Shown here piece after piece: positions 16,726-26,105 of a DNA stretch of 45,962 bases. The position numbers and the translations under genes are program-made. The stretch is from CAYTEO01 sp964436825 (lineage in GTDB: Bacteria; Krumholzibacteriota; Krumholzibacteriia; LZORAL124-64-63), in NCBI GenBank assembly GCA_964436825.1, contig CAYTEO010000017.1, positions 1 to 45,962 of the forward strand. Direction: 5' to 3'. How positions within the stretch are numbered: position 1 is the stretch's first letter; every line of letters begins with the position of its first letter. The notes under the pieces were generated by a model. It saw only the letters and a list, made by a program, of their open reading frames with translations, ran no database searches and was not told the DNA's origin.

Positions 16726-19677
16726 ATGTCGCTCGCTATCCACCGCATCCCGTACCACCTGCCGTGGCTGCCGGAGCTGGCCCGGTATCTGCTCGCCGAC
16801 GGCGCGCAGGGACTGCACCGCGACCTGGTCCTGCTGCCCGCCGCCCGCGCCGTCGATTCCCTGCGCCACGCCCTGCTGGAGGTCTCGAACGATGATGCGG
16901 TCCTGCTGCCGGACATCCTGACCCCCGACCAGCTGCTGGCCGTGATCGCGGACCGTCTCGACCTGGCACCGCCACCTGTCCCCGACCGTCTGCGGGCGCC
17001 CCTGCTGGCCGGCGCGCTGCGCGATGCCGACTGGCTGCACCGGCGGCCGGAAACGGTCGAGGGGATGGCCGAGGAGCTGCTGGCCATCCTGGACGAGCTG
17101 CGGGAGCACGAACTCGACCCCGCCGCCCCGTCCGGCGCCGACGAGCCGCTCGCCACCCGCGACCTGGAGCTGCTGGCCGACGCCTGGCGCCGCTACCGCG
17201 GCGTCGTGCCGCGGGACGGCCTGGACCGGCGCCGGGAGGCGGTCGACCGCCTGGCAGCCGACCCGGTCGCTCCCGCCGTCCCGCCGTGGCAGCGCGTGGT
17301 CGTGGCCGGCTTCGTCCATCTCACCCCCCTGTGGGCCCGCCTGGTGCGCCTGGTGGCCGAACGCTGTCCCGACGGCCTGCTGCTGGTGGAGGGGACGGTG
17401 GACGACCGGGACACCCTCGGCCGGCTGCTGCTGGCCCTGCACGCCGATGCGGCCGCGCCCCACCATCCGCTCTCGCCGACACGCCGGGTCCGGGAGCTGC
17501 TGGGCGGTGAGGCGGAACCGCCTGCGCCCGATCCCCGTCCCCTGCGGGAGCGGCTGGCCGCCGCCGGCGCCGACGCGCTCCCGCCGGACCTGTGCCAGCC
17601 CTGTAGCGACCCCGAGGCCGAGAGCCTGCACGTGGCCCGCCTGGTGGTGGAGAAGCTGCGGGAGGAACCGACCGCCACGATCACCGTGGCCACCGCCGAC
17701 CGTGCCCTGGCGCGGCGCATCGCCGCCCAGCTCCGCGACGCGGGGCTCGACCTGGACGACACCGGCGGCATTCCCCTCTCCGCTCACGCGGACGGCCGGC
17801 TGGCGTGGGCCCTGCTGCGCTGCGTGGTCGCCGGCTGGACCCCCCGTCACCTGCTGGAGCTGCTGACCCACCCCCACGTCACCCTGGGCCGCGAGCGCGG
17901 CGTCCACCTGGCGCGCGTCCGCCGCTTCGAGCAGGAGTTGCTGCGCGGCGAGGTGACGGCCGCCACGCCGGAGGGGTTCCGCCGGCGGGCCCTGGAGAAG
18001 GATCGCCTGGCCCGGCTGGACGGGGAGCGGAGCCATACCGCCCTGGTGGACGACCTCGCGGCGGCCCTGGCTCCCCTGGCCACGCTGCGCGACCGCGGTC
18101 GTGCTCCCCTGGCCGACCACGTGGCCGCCCTGCGCGAGGCCTGGGAGCGGGCCGCGCCCCGGCGCCCCCTGTCCGGCGACGACGACGCGCCCTCCCTGTC
18201 GGCCCTGGACGGCCTGCTGGCCGATCTCGCCGCCACCTCGGGGCGGTTCCCGGCCCTGACGGGTGATGAGTTCGCCTCCCTGCTGGCGCGTCTGCTGAGA
18301 CAGCAGCGGATCCGACAGCACCGGCGCCGCCGGCTGCCCGTGCTGGTCACCGGCCTGCTGGAGACGCGGCTGGAGCGGTGCGATCTGCTGGTCCTGGCGG
18401 GGATGAACGAGGACGTCTTCCCCGGCCGCCTGCCGCGCCCCCTGCTCCCGGGACCGGGCTGGCGCCGGGAGCACGGCCTGCCCGACTGGCGGCATCGCCT
18501 GGGAATGCAGGCCGAGCTGCTGCTGCGGCTGCTCCACGGCGGACAGCGGGTCATCGTCACCTGGTCCCGCGAGCGAGAGGGCCGGCCGGCGCTCCCGTCG
18601 CCGCTGGTCTCGCGCCTGCTGCTGACCCGCGAGGAGCCGCCCCCGACCGTCCCCGCGGCCCCCCTCTACCGCCGCGCCGCGCCGCCCCTGGAGACGATCG
18701 CGGTGGCCCAGCGCGCCTTCGCCTCCGAGCCGGCCGACGTCCCCCTCCATGTCCCCGGCCTGTTGCCGTCCACCCTGAGCCACACCGCCGTCAACGAGTA
18801 CCTGGGTTGTCCTTACCGCTTCCTGCTGGGGCGCTTGCTCCGCCTGCGCGAGCCGGAACGGATCATCGAGCAGCTCGAGGCGCGGGACGTGGGCCGGATC
18901 GTCCACGAGGCGCTGCGCGCCTTCCTGGCACCGGGCGGCGAGGGGCGGGCGGCCCTGGCGGCCGGCGACGGGGCCGCCGCGCGGGCACACCTGCACCGCT
19001 GCCTGGACGAGGGGTTCGCCGCCGTGGCCGCCCTGCCCGAGCGGGCGCTCTGGCTGCAGTTCTACGGCAGCCTGGTGCCGCGGATCGTCGAGGAGGAACT
19101 GGTCCGCATCCGGACCTGGCAGCCAGCCCTGCTGGAGGTGGGTTTCTCCTTCCCCCTGTCCGCCCTGGTGCCCCTGCTCCCCGACACGGCACCGCCGCTG
19201 CCCGAGACCGCGGCGGACATCGTGATGCGGGGCACCATCGACCGCATCGACCTCGACGCGGACGGGAACGTGGCGATCCTGGACTACAAGACCGGCAAGC
19301 CGCCCGCCAGGAAGCAGGTCCTCGCCGGCAAGGACCTGCAGCTCGCCATCTATGCCCTGGCCGTCCACCTGGGCGAGGTGGAGGGGCTGTCGGGCACGCC
19401 CGCCGTCCGCGAGGCCGGGTACTACCGCCTCTCCCCCGACGGGGTCGGCCAGGGGAAACCGGTCCTGGTCGATCCCCTCGACATCGGCGTCCTCGCCACC
19501 CGGGTGACGGAGGTGGTCGCCGCCATCGGTGCCGACGACGCCGTCTTCCCCCTGGCTCCCCGCGCGCGGCCGGACAGGGAACCCGACGTCTGCCGGTGGT
19601 GCCCCTACCGGGGGATCTGCCGGCGCCAGGAGCGCGAGCTGGACGAGCCTCTGCTCGCGCCGGAGGCAGCGCCATGA
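16726..19677 (+). CDS. addB: AddB-type subunit of the double-strand-break repair nuclease
   Basis: The 983 residues lack an N-terminal Walker A motif, so this is the non-ATPase form of AddB/RexB rather than the Bacillus form. The C-terminal PD-(D/E)xK nuclease domain has VGRIVHEALRAFL, catalytic Asp853 and Lys855 in ILDYKTGKPP, and LQLAIYALAV. Four cysteines fit the AddB iron-sulphur staple: Cys695 in GCPYRFLL, then Cys956, Cys959 and Cys965 in CRWCPYRGICRR. AddB digests the 5'-ended strand and scans for recombination hot spots in the AddAB complex. It is coupled to addA by an ATGA overlap. The start has no ribosome-binding site but a well-placed promoter. Confidence 0.93.
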   Translation: MSLAIHRIPYHLPWLPELARYLLADGAQGLHRDLVLLPAARAVDSLRHALLEVSNDDAVLLPDILTPDQLLAVIADRLDLAPPPVPDRLRAPLLAGALRDADWLHRRPETVEGMAEELLAILDELREHELDPAAPSGADEPLATRDLELLADAWRRYRGVVPRDGLDRRREAVDRLAADPVAPAVPPWQRVVVAGFVHLTPLWARLVRLVAERCPDGLLLVEGTVDDRDTLGRLLLALHADAAAPHHPLSPTRRVRELLGGEAEPPAPDPRPLRERLAAAGADALPPDLCQPCSDPEAESLHVARLVVEKLREEPTATITVATADRALARRIAAQLRDAGLDLDDTGGIPLSAHADGRLAWALLRCVVAGWTPRHLLELLTHPHVTLGRERGVHLARVRRFEQELLRGEVTAATPEGFRRRALEKDRLARLDGERSHTALVDDLAAALAPLATLRDRGRAPLADHVAALREAWERAAPRRPLSGDDDAPSLSALDGLLADLAATSGRFPALTGDEFASLLARLLRQQRIRQHRRRRLPVLVTGLLETRLERCDLLVLAGMNEDVFPGRLPRPLLPGPGWRREHGLPDWRHRLGMQAELLLRLLHGGQRVIVTWSREREGRPALPSPLVSRLLLTREEPPPTVPAAPLYRRAAPPLETIAVAQRAFASEPADVPLHVPGLLPSTLSHTAVNEYLGCPYRFLLGRLLRLREPERIIEQLEARDVGRIVHEALRAFLAPGGEGRAALAAGDGAAARAHLHRCLDEGFAAVAALPERALWLQFYGSLVPRIVEEELVRIRTWQPALLEVGFSFPLSALVPLLPDTAPPLPETAADIVMRGTIDRIDLDADGNVAILDYKTGKPPARKQVLAGKDLQLAIYALAVHLGEVEGLSGTPAVREAGYYRLSPDGVGQGKPVLVDPLDIGVLATRVTEVVAAIGADDAVFPLAPRARPDREPDVCRWCPYRGICRRQERELDEPLLAPEAAP

Positions 19678-22600
19678 CCCGCATCCGCCGGCCGTTCGAC
19701 GAGCAGGCCGCCCGGATCCAGCGCCGGGCCGCCGACCCCGCCTCCTCGGTGGTCCTGCGCGCGTCGGCGGGCTCGGGCAAGACCCGGGTGCTGGTGGACC
19801 GGATCGTCCGCCTGCTGCTGGCCGGCACCTCGCCCCGGAGCATCGTGGCGCTGACGTTCACGCGGAAGGCCGCCGTGGAGATCCGCGACCGGCTCCTGCA
19901 CCGGCTGTCCGGCTACGCCCGCCTCGACGATGCGCAACTCGCCAGGAAGCTGGAGGGGCTGCTGGGGCGTCCCCCCACCGACGAGGAGCGCGCCCGGGCG
20001 GCTTGCGCGGCCGAGCAGCTGCTGGACGAGGCGAGCGGCCTGCTGATCGGGACGATTCACACCTTCTGCCAGACGCTCCTGTCCCGCTTCGCCGACGAGG
20101 CACAGCTCGACCCGCGCTTCACGATCCTCGAACCGGTGGACGACCTCTGGGAGGAGGCCCTCGCCGGCCTGGAGCGGGAGCTGGCCTCCTCTCCCCCGGA
20201 TGCGGCCCGGCTGGCCGAACTGCTCGGCAAGCCCGACCAGGCGCGGCGCACCCTGACCGGCTTCCTCCGGCACCGACTGGAGCTGGACCGCTGGCTGGTG
20301 CGGCTGGCCGGCGACGGGATCGATCCGGCCGCGGGACGGTCCCGCCACCTGCCCCTGCTGGAACGTGAACTGGCCGCGGCCCTGCTGGCCGGCACACCCC
20401 TGGCCGGGACGACGGATCCCTCCCCCGAGGCGGTGCGGAAGCCCCTGGCCGAGGCCTGCCGGCGGTACGCCAGCCAGGGCCTCGCCGCCGTCGAAGCCGC
20501 GGCGCCGCAACCACTCGATGAGGGCCTGCAGGCGGAGATCGACACCTTCCGCGAGGCCGCCCTGGCGGCCGCGGCGGACCTGGACGCCGGGAAGGACCTG
20601 GCGACCGTCGTCGCCGCCCTGCGCTCGGCCCTGCTGACGGACAAGGGCAGGGGGACCCTCCGGAAGCTGCGCCGCGGTCCCAAACCGGTCAGCGCCGCCT
20701 GCAACGACGCCCACCCGGACGCGGCCGCGCCCCTGCTGGAAACGCTGGGGCTGTTGGACCTGATCGCCCTCTGGCGCGACAACCGCGACCTGCTGCGCTT
20801 CGGCCTGCTCGCCCTGGACCTCTACGAGGAGCTGAAGCGGCGCGATCGCTGTCTCGACTTCCACGACCTGGAGATGCGCGCCTGGCGGCTGCTGCACCGC
20901 CCCGACCTGGGACCGTGGATCCAGTACCGCCTGGACGAGCGGATCGACCACCTGCTGGTGGACGAGTTCCAGGACACGAACCGCAACCAGTGGGAGATCC
21001 TCCGCCCCCTGGCCGAGGAGTTCCTGGCGGGCGAGGGTGCCTCGGAGAACCCCCGCTCGGTCTTCTTCGTCGGCGACGTGAAGCAGTCCATCTACCGCTT
21101 CCGTGGCGCACGGCCCGAGATCTTCGACGGGGTGGCCGACTGGCTCGGGAAACGCCCGGGGACGGAGGATCTCTCCCTGCCGACGAACTTCCGCAGCCTG
21201 CCGCGGATCATCGATGCGGTGGCCACGGCCTTCGGCGCCGCGCCCCTGAAGGACCTGCTTCCCGCAGGCGAGGCCGCGGCGGCCCGGCAGAGGTACTACC
21301 GCGACGAGGCCCCCGGCGAGGTCCTGGTCCTGCCGCCGGTCCCGGCGGGACCGCAGGCCGACCGCGAGGCCGCGGCACGGGTCGTCGCCGTCCTGCGTCA
21401 CCACGTGGCGCACGGCGAGATCACCGATCCCGACACCGACGAGCGGCGCCGCCCCCGCTGGGGCGACTTCCTCCTGCTGTGCCGCAGCCGGACCCGCATG
21501 GCCGCCTACGAGGAGGCCCTGCGCCGGGCCGGGATCCCCTTCACGCCCGCCGGGCGGGGTGCCCTGGCCGCCACCCGCGAGGTGCAGGACATCCTGCTGC
21601 TGCTGCGCTGGTTGCTGCTGCCGGTGGACGAGACGGCCCTGGCCGCGATCCTGCGCTCCCCCCTGGTGCGGCTGGGCGAGGCCGACCTGCAGCGGCTGCT
21701 GGCCGCGCGGCGGCGCGGCGAGTCCCTCTGGGAGGCCCTGCGCCGCGAGGCCGACGGGACCCCGCGCCTGGCCGACGCCGTCTCCCTGCTCGGCGGCTGG
21801 CTGAAGGCCGTCGACGAGGCGTCGCCCCACGACCTGCTGCGCCGGGTCTACCGCGAGAGCGACGCCCTGGTGCGGTACGGGCTGGCCCTGGGCGAGCAGG
21901 CCCGCTACAACCTGCTGCGCCTCCACGACCTGGCCCTGGCCCACGAGCAGCGCCCGTTCCCCTCGCTGCGCGGTCTCGCCGACGAGATCGAGCGCGCCGC
22001 CCAGCGCGGCGGGGAGGAGGAAGGCGCCCTGCCCGAACACGAGGGGGGACGGGTCGCCCTGATGACGATCCACGGCGCCAAGGGCCTGGAGGCACCCATC
22101 GTCGTGCTGGTGGACGACGCCGCCCCCATCGAGACGCGCCTCGACCTGGTCGACCTCTCTGCCGGCGAGGACCTGGGACCATGGCTCTTACGGACCGGTC
22201 CCGGCCGCGGGGACACGGCCGCCGCCTCGCCGCACCGGGCGGCCGCCGAGGCCCAGCGCCGCGTCCAGATGCGGGAGGAGGCCAACCTCCTCTACGTCGC
22301 CATGACCCGGGCGCGCGACGTCCTGGTCGCGGTGGGCGCCGAGCGGGGCAACAACGAGAAGAAGAACGACAGGAGGAAGGACCGGCCGCAGGACGAGCAG
22401 AGCTACGCCGCGTGGCTGCGGCAGACCTGCGGCGAGCACGAGCCGCCCGACTGGCTCGCGACGGCGGCCGGCGACGCCGAGGGCACGGCACCGGACCTGC
22501 CGCGGCCGGCGGCGGGCGGCGAGGTGGTGGCCTGGTCCCCGCCCCCGCTCCGCCCGCGCTTCACGACGACCACACCGACGGCCCTGCTGGCAGGCGACGC

Positions 22601-23165
22601 CCTGGACCGCGACCACGACCCGACCGCCGCGGCGGACCCGCCCGTCGGTCCCGACGGCGAGGCGGCCGCGGTCGCGGCCGACGCGGACGCCGCCGCCCGG
22701 CGCGGCCGCCGGATCCACCTCCTGCTGCAGATGGCCGCCGAGAGCGGAGCCGCCCCCCCCGTCGACGACCCCGAGGGACGGGAGGCCGCCGCCGTGGCCG
22801 CGAACCCGGACCTGGCCTGGATCTTCCGCCCCGACGACGGCGAGGCGGCCTGCGAGGTCCCGGTCCTGGGACGGCTGCCGGGCGAGCCGGAGCAGCGGCT
22901 GTTCGGGATCGTCGACCGGCTCATCGTGACCACGTCGGAGGTCCACGTCGTCGACTACAAGACGAACCGGATCGCGGCGGAGGACCTGGAGGCGTTGGCC
23001 GCCCGCTACGCCCCCCAGCTCGAGGCCTACCGCACCGTGCTGGCGCGGCGGTTCCCGGGCCGGCGGATCCGCTGCTGGATCGTGGCGACGGCCGTGGCCG
23101 GCCCGCGGGGGCAGGGGGTGGCCGTGGAAGTGGGAAGCGGCGGGGAAAACGGGACGATTTCTTGA
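19674..23165 (+). CDS. addA: AddA helicase-nuclease subunit
   Basis: The 1163 residues form a UvrD-like superfamily 1A helicase with a C-terminal RecB-type nuclease. Motifs: Walker A SAGSGKT (31-37), motif Ia TFTRKAA, Walker B LLVDEFQDTNRNQW (Asp430-Glu431), DVKQSIYRFRGA, LPTNFRS, TIHGAKGLE, LLYVAMTRARD. The nuclease site contains Asp1094 and Lys1096 in VVDYKTNR followed by QLEAYRTVL. AddA unwinds and degrades DNA ends and loads RecA with AddB. The start overlaps addB by four bases. A lysine/asparagine-rich insert (about residues 890-905) is unusual against the Ala/Arg-rich background and is probably a surface loop. The stop codon overlaps the -35 of the next promoter. Confidence 0.95.
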   Translation: MTRIRRPFDEQAARIQRRAADPASSVVLRASAGSGKTRVLVDRIVRLLLAGTSPRSIVALTFTRKAAVEIRDRLLHRLSGYARLDDAQLARKLEGLLGRPPTDEERARAACAAEQLLDEASGLLIGTIHTFCQTLLSRFADEAQLDPRFTILEPVDDLWEEALAGLERELASSPPDAARLAELLGKPDQARRTLTGFLRHRLELDRWLVRLAGDGIDPAAGRSRHLPLLERELAAALLAGTPLAGTTDPSPEAVRKPLAEACRRYASQGLAAVEAAAPQPLDEGLQAEIDTFREAALAAAADLDAGKDLATVVAALRSALLTDKGRGTLRKLRRGPKPVSAACNDAHPDAAAPLLETLGLLDLIALWRDNRDLLRFGLLALDLYEELKRRDRCLDFHDLEMRAWRLLHRPDLGPWIQYRLDERIDHLLVDEFQDTNRNQWEILRPLAEEFLAGEGASENPRSVFFVGDVKQSIYRFRGARPEIFDGVADWLGKRPGTEDLSLPTNFRSLPRIIDAVATAFGAAPLKDLLPAGEAAAARQRYYRDEAPGEVLVLPPVPAGPQADREAAARVVAVLRHHVAHGEITDPDTDERRRPRWGDFLLLCRSRTRMAAYEEALRRAGIPFTPAGRGALAATREVQDILLLLRWLLLPVDETALAAILRSPLVRLGEADLQRLLAARRRGESLWEALRREADGTPRLADAVSLLGGWLKAVDEASPHDLLRRVYRESDALVRYGLALGEQARYNLLRLHDLALAHEQRPFPSLRGLADEIERAAQRGGEEEGALPEHEGGRVALMTIHGAKGLEAPIVVLVDDAAPIETRLDLVDLSAGEDLGPWLLRTGPGRGDTAAASPHRAAAEAQRRVQMREEANLLYVAMTRARDVLVAVGAERGNNEKKNDRRKDRPQDEQSYAAWLRQTCGEHEPPDWLATAAGDAEGTAPDLPRPAAGGEVVAWSPPPLRPRFTTTTPTALLAGDALDRDHDPTAAADPPVGPDGEAAAVAADADAAARRGRRIHLLLQMAAESGAAPPVDDPEGREAAAVAANPDLAWIFRPDDGEAACEVPVLGRLPGEPEQRLFGIVDRLIVTTSEVHVVDYKTNRIAAEDLEALAARYAPQLEAYRTVLARRFPGRRIRCWIVATAVAGPRGQGVAVEVGSGGENGTIS

Positions 23166-23190
23166 ACCCCGCCGGGCCGGCCCGTAGGTT
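23162..23190 (+). promoter_or_regulatory. Promoter of the PagL-like gene, overlapping the addA stop codon
   Basis: TTGAAC (23162-23167), 17 bp, TAGGTT (23185-23190). The addA TGA (23163-23165) is part of the -35. The leader of about 88 nt contains a nine-codon open frame (23253-23282) that ends 2 nt before the pagL-like ATG. Confidence 0.5.
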
Positions 23191-23284
23191 GTGCCCCTGG
23201 AATCGTGTTCCCCGGCCGGCACGCCCGGCGTGCGGGTCGGTGCGTCGTCGTCATGGGAGACAACCCGGTGGTGAAGGCTTGACG

Positions 23285-23800
23285 ATGCCGTCGAGACGGT
23301 CCCTGCTCCTGCTGTTCCCGCTGCTCCTGACCCTCCTGCCCCTGCCGGTCCCGACGGTCGCGGCCGGGACCGACGCCGCCCGCCACCGGCAGGGCCTGTT
23401 CGCTCTCGGTCCCGGCTGGGGCCAGATCCTCGACGCCGAACCGGTGGCCCTGGGCTGGGTCGAGCTGCGGCCCGCCACCCGGTGGTGGATCTTCCGCCCC
23501 TGGTTCAGCCTGGAGAGCAGCGGCGACGAGACCTTCACGGCCCTGGGTGTCATGTACGACTGGGCGCCGACGCGTTGGCTGCGGGTCTCCCCCAACTTCG
23601 GCGTCGGCGTCTTCCACCAGAACAACGGCTTCGAGCTGGGCCTGCCCCTGGAGTTCCGTTCCACCCTGGAGATCAGCTGGCGCCTGCCCGGCGGCCAGCG
23701 CCTGGGCGCCAGCTTCGGGCACATCTCCAACGCCGGTCTCGGCGACCGCAACCCCGGGACCGAGCTGCTGAAGATCGTCCTCGCCCTGCCGACGCGGTGA
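23285..23800 (+). CDS. pagL: PagL-like lipid A 3-O-deacylase (acyloxyacyl hydrolase family)
   Basis: The 171 residues begin with a Leu/Pro-rich signal peptide (about 1-28), followed by a small outer-membrane beta-barrel of alternating strands. The C-terminal part carries FGHISNAGLGDRNPGTELL: His146, Ser148 and Glu160 have the same spacing as the PagL catalytic triad (His126, Ser128, Glu140). The enzyme would remove the 3-linked acyl chain from lipid A, altering outer-membrane charge and innate recognition. It is monocistronic with its own promoter; AAGG lies about eight bases before the ATG. Confidence 0.82.
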   Translation: MPSRRSLLLLFPLLLTLLPLPVPTVAAGTDAARHRQGLFALGPGWGQILDAEPVALGWVELRPATRWWIFRPWFSLESSGDETFTALGVMYDWAPTRWLRVSPNFGVGVFHQNNGFELGLPLEFRSTLEISWRLPGGQRLGASFGHISNAGLGDRNPGTELLKIVLALPTR

Positions 23801-23818
23801 CCGGGACCGCGGCGGGGA

Positions 23819-24826
23819 TCACCCTCCCGTCGCGACGGCGGGATCGACGACGATGACGGCCGCGCCGTCGAACCGGCCCTCCCTCAGGTCGTCCAGTGCC
23901 TCGTTCGCCCTCTCCAGCGGGTAGGGATGGACCTCGGTCCGCACCGGCACCCGCGGCGCCAGGGCCAGGAACTCCTCGCCGTCGCGCCGGGTCAGGTTGG
24001 CCACCGAGACCAGCGACCGCTCCTCCCAGAGGATCCGGTAGGGGAACGACGGGATGTCGCTCATGTGGATCCCGGCGCAGACCACCCGTCCGCCGCGGTC
24101 GACGGCCCGCAGGGCGGCCGGGACCAGCGGCCCGACCGGGGCGAAGATGATGGCGGCCTCCAGCGGCTCCGGCGGCAGCTCGTCCGAACCGCCGGCCCAC
24201 ACGCAACCCAGAGACAGGGCGAACGCCTGTCCCCGCTCGTCGCCGGGGCGGGTGAAGGCGAAGACGCGCCTGCCCTCCCAGCGGGCCACCTGGGCGATGA
24301 TGTGGGCCGCCGCGCCGAAGCCGTACATCCCGATCGTCGCGGCGTCGCCGGTGAAGCGGTAGCTGCGATAGCCGATCAGGCCGGCGCAGAGCAGGGGCGC
24401 CGCCTGCAGGTCGGGATAGCCGTCGGGGATGGGAAAGCAGAAGCGGGCGTCGGCCACGGCGTACTCGGCAAAACCGCCGTCGATCTGGTAGCCGGTGTAG
24501 CGGGCCCGGTCGCAGAGGTTCTCCCTGCCGCTGCGGCAGAAGCGGCACTCCCCGCAGCTGCCACCCAGCCACGGGATCCCGACCCGCATGCCGGCGGCGA
24601 ATCCCTCGACCCCCTCCCCCACGGCCGCGACGGTACCCACGATCTGGTGGCCGGGGACCAGGGGCAGCTTCGGCTCCGTCAGGTCACCGTCGACCACGTG
24701 CAGGTCGGTGCGGCAGACACCGCAGACCCGGACCCGGACTTGGACCTGTCCCGGCCCCGGCTCGGGAACGGGCAGGCTTCTCTCCACCAGTGGCCGTCCG
24801 GGCCTCTCCATCACCATCGCGCGCAT
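23819..24826 (-). CDS. Zinc-dependent alcohol dehydrogenase (MDR superfamily)
   Basis: The 335 residues show the catalytic zinc ligands Cys35 (VCGVCRTDLHVVDG) and His60 (PLVPGHQIVG), and a structural zinc lobe with four cysteines in CGECRFCRSGRENLC. The nucleotide fold is GMYGFGAAAHIIAQVA. The usual GHE motif reads GHQ, as in some AdhA-type enzymes. It interconverts an alcohol and an aldehyde with NAD(P)H. The start at 24826 follows GGAGGTGATC. The gene is convergent with the PagL-like gene (18 bp apart). It could process the aldehydes handled by the BMC locus, but the 21-kb distance makes that speculation. Confidence 0.92.
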   Translation of the reverse strand: MRAMVMERPGRPLVERSLPVPEPGPGQVQVRVRVCGVCRTDLHVVDGDLTEPKLPLVPGHQIVGTVAAVGEGVEGFAAGMRVGIPWLGGSCGECRFCRSGRENLCDRARYTGYQIDGGFAEYAVADARFCFPIPDGYPDLQAAPLLCAGLIGYRSYRFTGDAATIGMYGFGAAAHIIAQVARWEGRRVFAFTRPGDERGQAFALSLGCVWAGGSDELPPEPLEAAIIFAPVGPLVPAALRAVDRGGRVVCAGIHMSDIPSFPYRILWEERSLVSVANLTRRDGEEFLALAPRVPVRTEVHPYPLERANEALDDLREGRFDGAAVIVVDPAVATGG

Positions 24827-24871
24827 CCGATCACCTCCGCGAAAGGGGACGGTGTCGCTGACCCCGGCCGA

Positions 24872-24901
24872 ATGATACAGCAAAACGGCGAGGACGGTCC
24901 C
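24872..24901 (-). promoter_or_regulatory. Possible promoter of the alcohol dehydrogenase gene
   Basis: On the minus strand, GGGACC (24901-24896), 18 bp, TATCAT (24877-24872). The -10 is good and the -35 weak. The predicted leader is about 40 nt, ending in a strong Shine-Dalgarno sequence. Confidence 0.4.
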
Positions 24902-25002
24902 GGGGGAATACGGACGCCGGACACGACGCCGCCCCGTGCCACGGTGGCACCTGGCGGCCCGCCTTCCCGTCGGCACGGTGGCGGCTGTGTCGAGTCGCGG
25001 GA

Positions 25003-25941
25003 TCAGAAGGCCAGGCGCATCCCCACCGGCAGGTGGTCGCTGAGGTTGCTGTCGTACTCCCCGTATCCCCCCGGCAGCTCCTGGTCCAGGCGAAGGGTCT
25101 GGACCGAGGAGCCGGCGGCCTCCAGGGGGGCGAACAGCTCGTCGGTGACCAGGAGATGGTCGATGTGGCTCTGGCCGTGGTAGGACCAGTTCACCGCGGG
25201 GCCGGTGGCGATGGCCATGTCGGCGAAGCGGTAGTGGTCGGGATCGTCCAGGAAGACCTGGAAGACGTTGGCCGGGGCCGGGTCGGTCAGGATGTCGTTC
25301 AGGTCGCCCAGGAGGATGACGGCCCGGTCGGGCCAGCGGTCCTCGATGAAGTCGTGCAGCAGCAGGCTGGCGTCGCGGCGGCGGGTCTCCTCGTCCCAGG
25401 GATCCGACGCGTCGACAGTGCCGTCGCCGCAGCACTTGAAGTGGTTGTCGACGACGACCAGGTCGTGTCCCCGGTAGCGGCACTCCAGCACCAGGGGGGA
25501 GCGGGGCAGCTCGCGGCCATCGTCGGTGAGGATCTCGTAGATCGTGTCCACGGCGACTGTCGCCGTGTCGTAGATGTAGGCCAGGTTCTGCTCGTAGGGC
25601 GCGCTGGTGGCCCGGTAGCCGGCGAAACCGGGCAGCTCCTCGACGACCCGCTGGAAGCTGGTGGGCCCGTCGATCTCCTGCAGCGCCACGATGTCTGGCC
25701 GCAGCGCCGCGACGGCGGCGACCAGGTAGTCGACCGTCTGCGTCCCGTTCTTGGGGAAGTTCTCGACGTTCCAGGTGACGATGTCGAAGGTCGTGCTGTC
25801 ACCCCAGGCGAGATCGGCGAACAGGTGCCCGCCCTCGTCGGGGGGAAGGGTGACGGTCGTCGTCTCGCCGCAGCCGCCGATCCAGACCAGGACCACGGCG
25901 GCCAGCACGACGCTCGTCATCGGCCAGAGGATTCGTCGCAT
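25003..25941 (-). CDS. Endonuclease/exonuclease/phosphatase-family lipoprotein
   Basis: The 312 residues have a lipoprotein signal ending IGGC (lipidated Cys24). The EEP fold follows with its conserved motifs in order: TWNVENFP, IVALQEIDG, VVDNHFKCCGDG, ILLGDLNDI, SYHGQSHIDHLLVTDEL and SDHLPVGMRL. These supply the metal- and phosphate-binding Asn, Glu, His and Asp residues. It is likely a secreted, membrane-anchored phosphodiesterase or nuclease; DNA, nucleotides or phospholipids are all possible substrates. I chose the start at 25941 because it gives a proper lipoprotein signal and has GAGG eight bases upstream. The promoter is divergent from the next sensor-kinase gene. Confidence 0.88.
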   Translation of the reverse strand: MRRILWPMTSVVLAAVVLVWIGGCGETTTVTLPPDEGGHLFADLAWGDSTTFDIVTWNVENFPKNGTQTVDYLVAAVAALRPDIVALQEIDGPTSFQRVVEELPGFAGYRATSAPYEQNLAYIYDTATVAVDTIYEILTDDGRELPRSPLVLECRYRGHDLVVVDNHFKCCGDGTVDASDPWDEETRRRDASLLLHDFIEDRWPDRAVILLGDLNDILTDPAPANVFQVFLDDPDHYRFADMAIATGPAVNWSYHGQSHIDHLLVTDELFAPLEAAGSSVQTLRLDQELPGGYGEYDSNLSDHLPVGMRLAF

Positions 25942-25983
25942 CGCTCGTACCTCGTTCTCCTCCACCCCCCGGCGGATCCGGTC

Positions 25984-26013
25984 AATATCGCGGCGCCGTC
26001 GGTCTTCCGTCAA
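25984..26013 (-). promoter_or_regulatory. Promoter of the EEP lipoprotein gene
   Basis: On the minus strand, TTGACG (26013-26008), 18 bp, GATATT (25989-25984). It is back-to-back with the promoter of the sensor kinase. Confidence 0.5.
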
Positions 26014-26029
26014 GTCGGCGGGGCGGGTC

Positions 26030-26058
26030 TTGTCACGCAGGCGCCGGCGTGATAGTCT
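26030..26058 (+). promoter_or_regulatory. Promoter of the NarL-type two-component operon
   Basis: TTGTCA (26030-26035), 17 bp, TAGTCT (26053-26058). The leader is about 40 nt before the ATG at 26106, with GGGGAGA inside it. Confidence 0.45.
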
Positions 26059-26105
26059 CTTGTCGAGATCTCGCCCGATTATCACGTGGGGAGAATCACG
26101 ATTCC

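Noticed and set aside
12813..16895. A 1360-codon open frame on the plus strand
   Set aside because: It is antisense to the giant PAS kinase and has no recognisable domain; same cause as above.
19605..22073. Long minus-strand frame opposite addA
   Set aside because: It mirrors the AddA codons, has no motifs, and AddA is unambiguous.
24936..24950. GTGCCAC-G-GTGGCAC dyad as terminator of the EEP lipoprotein gene
   Set aside because: The loop would be a single base and no T-run follows on the minus strand.
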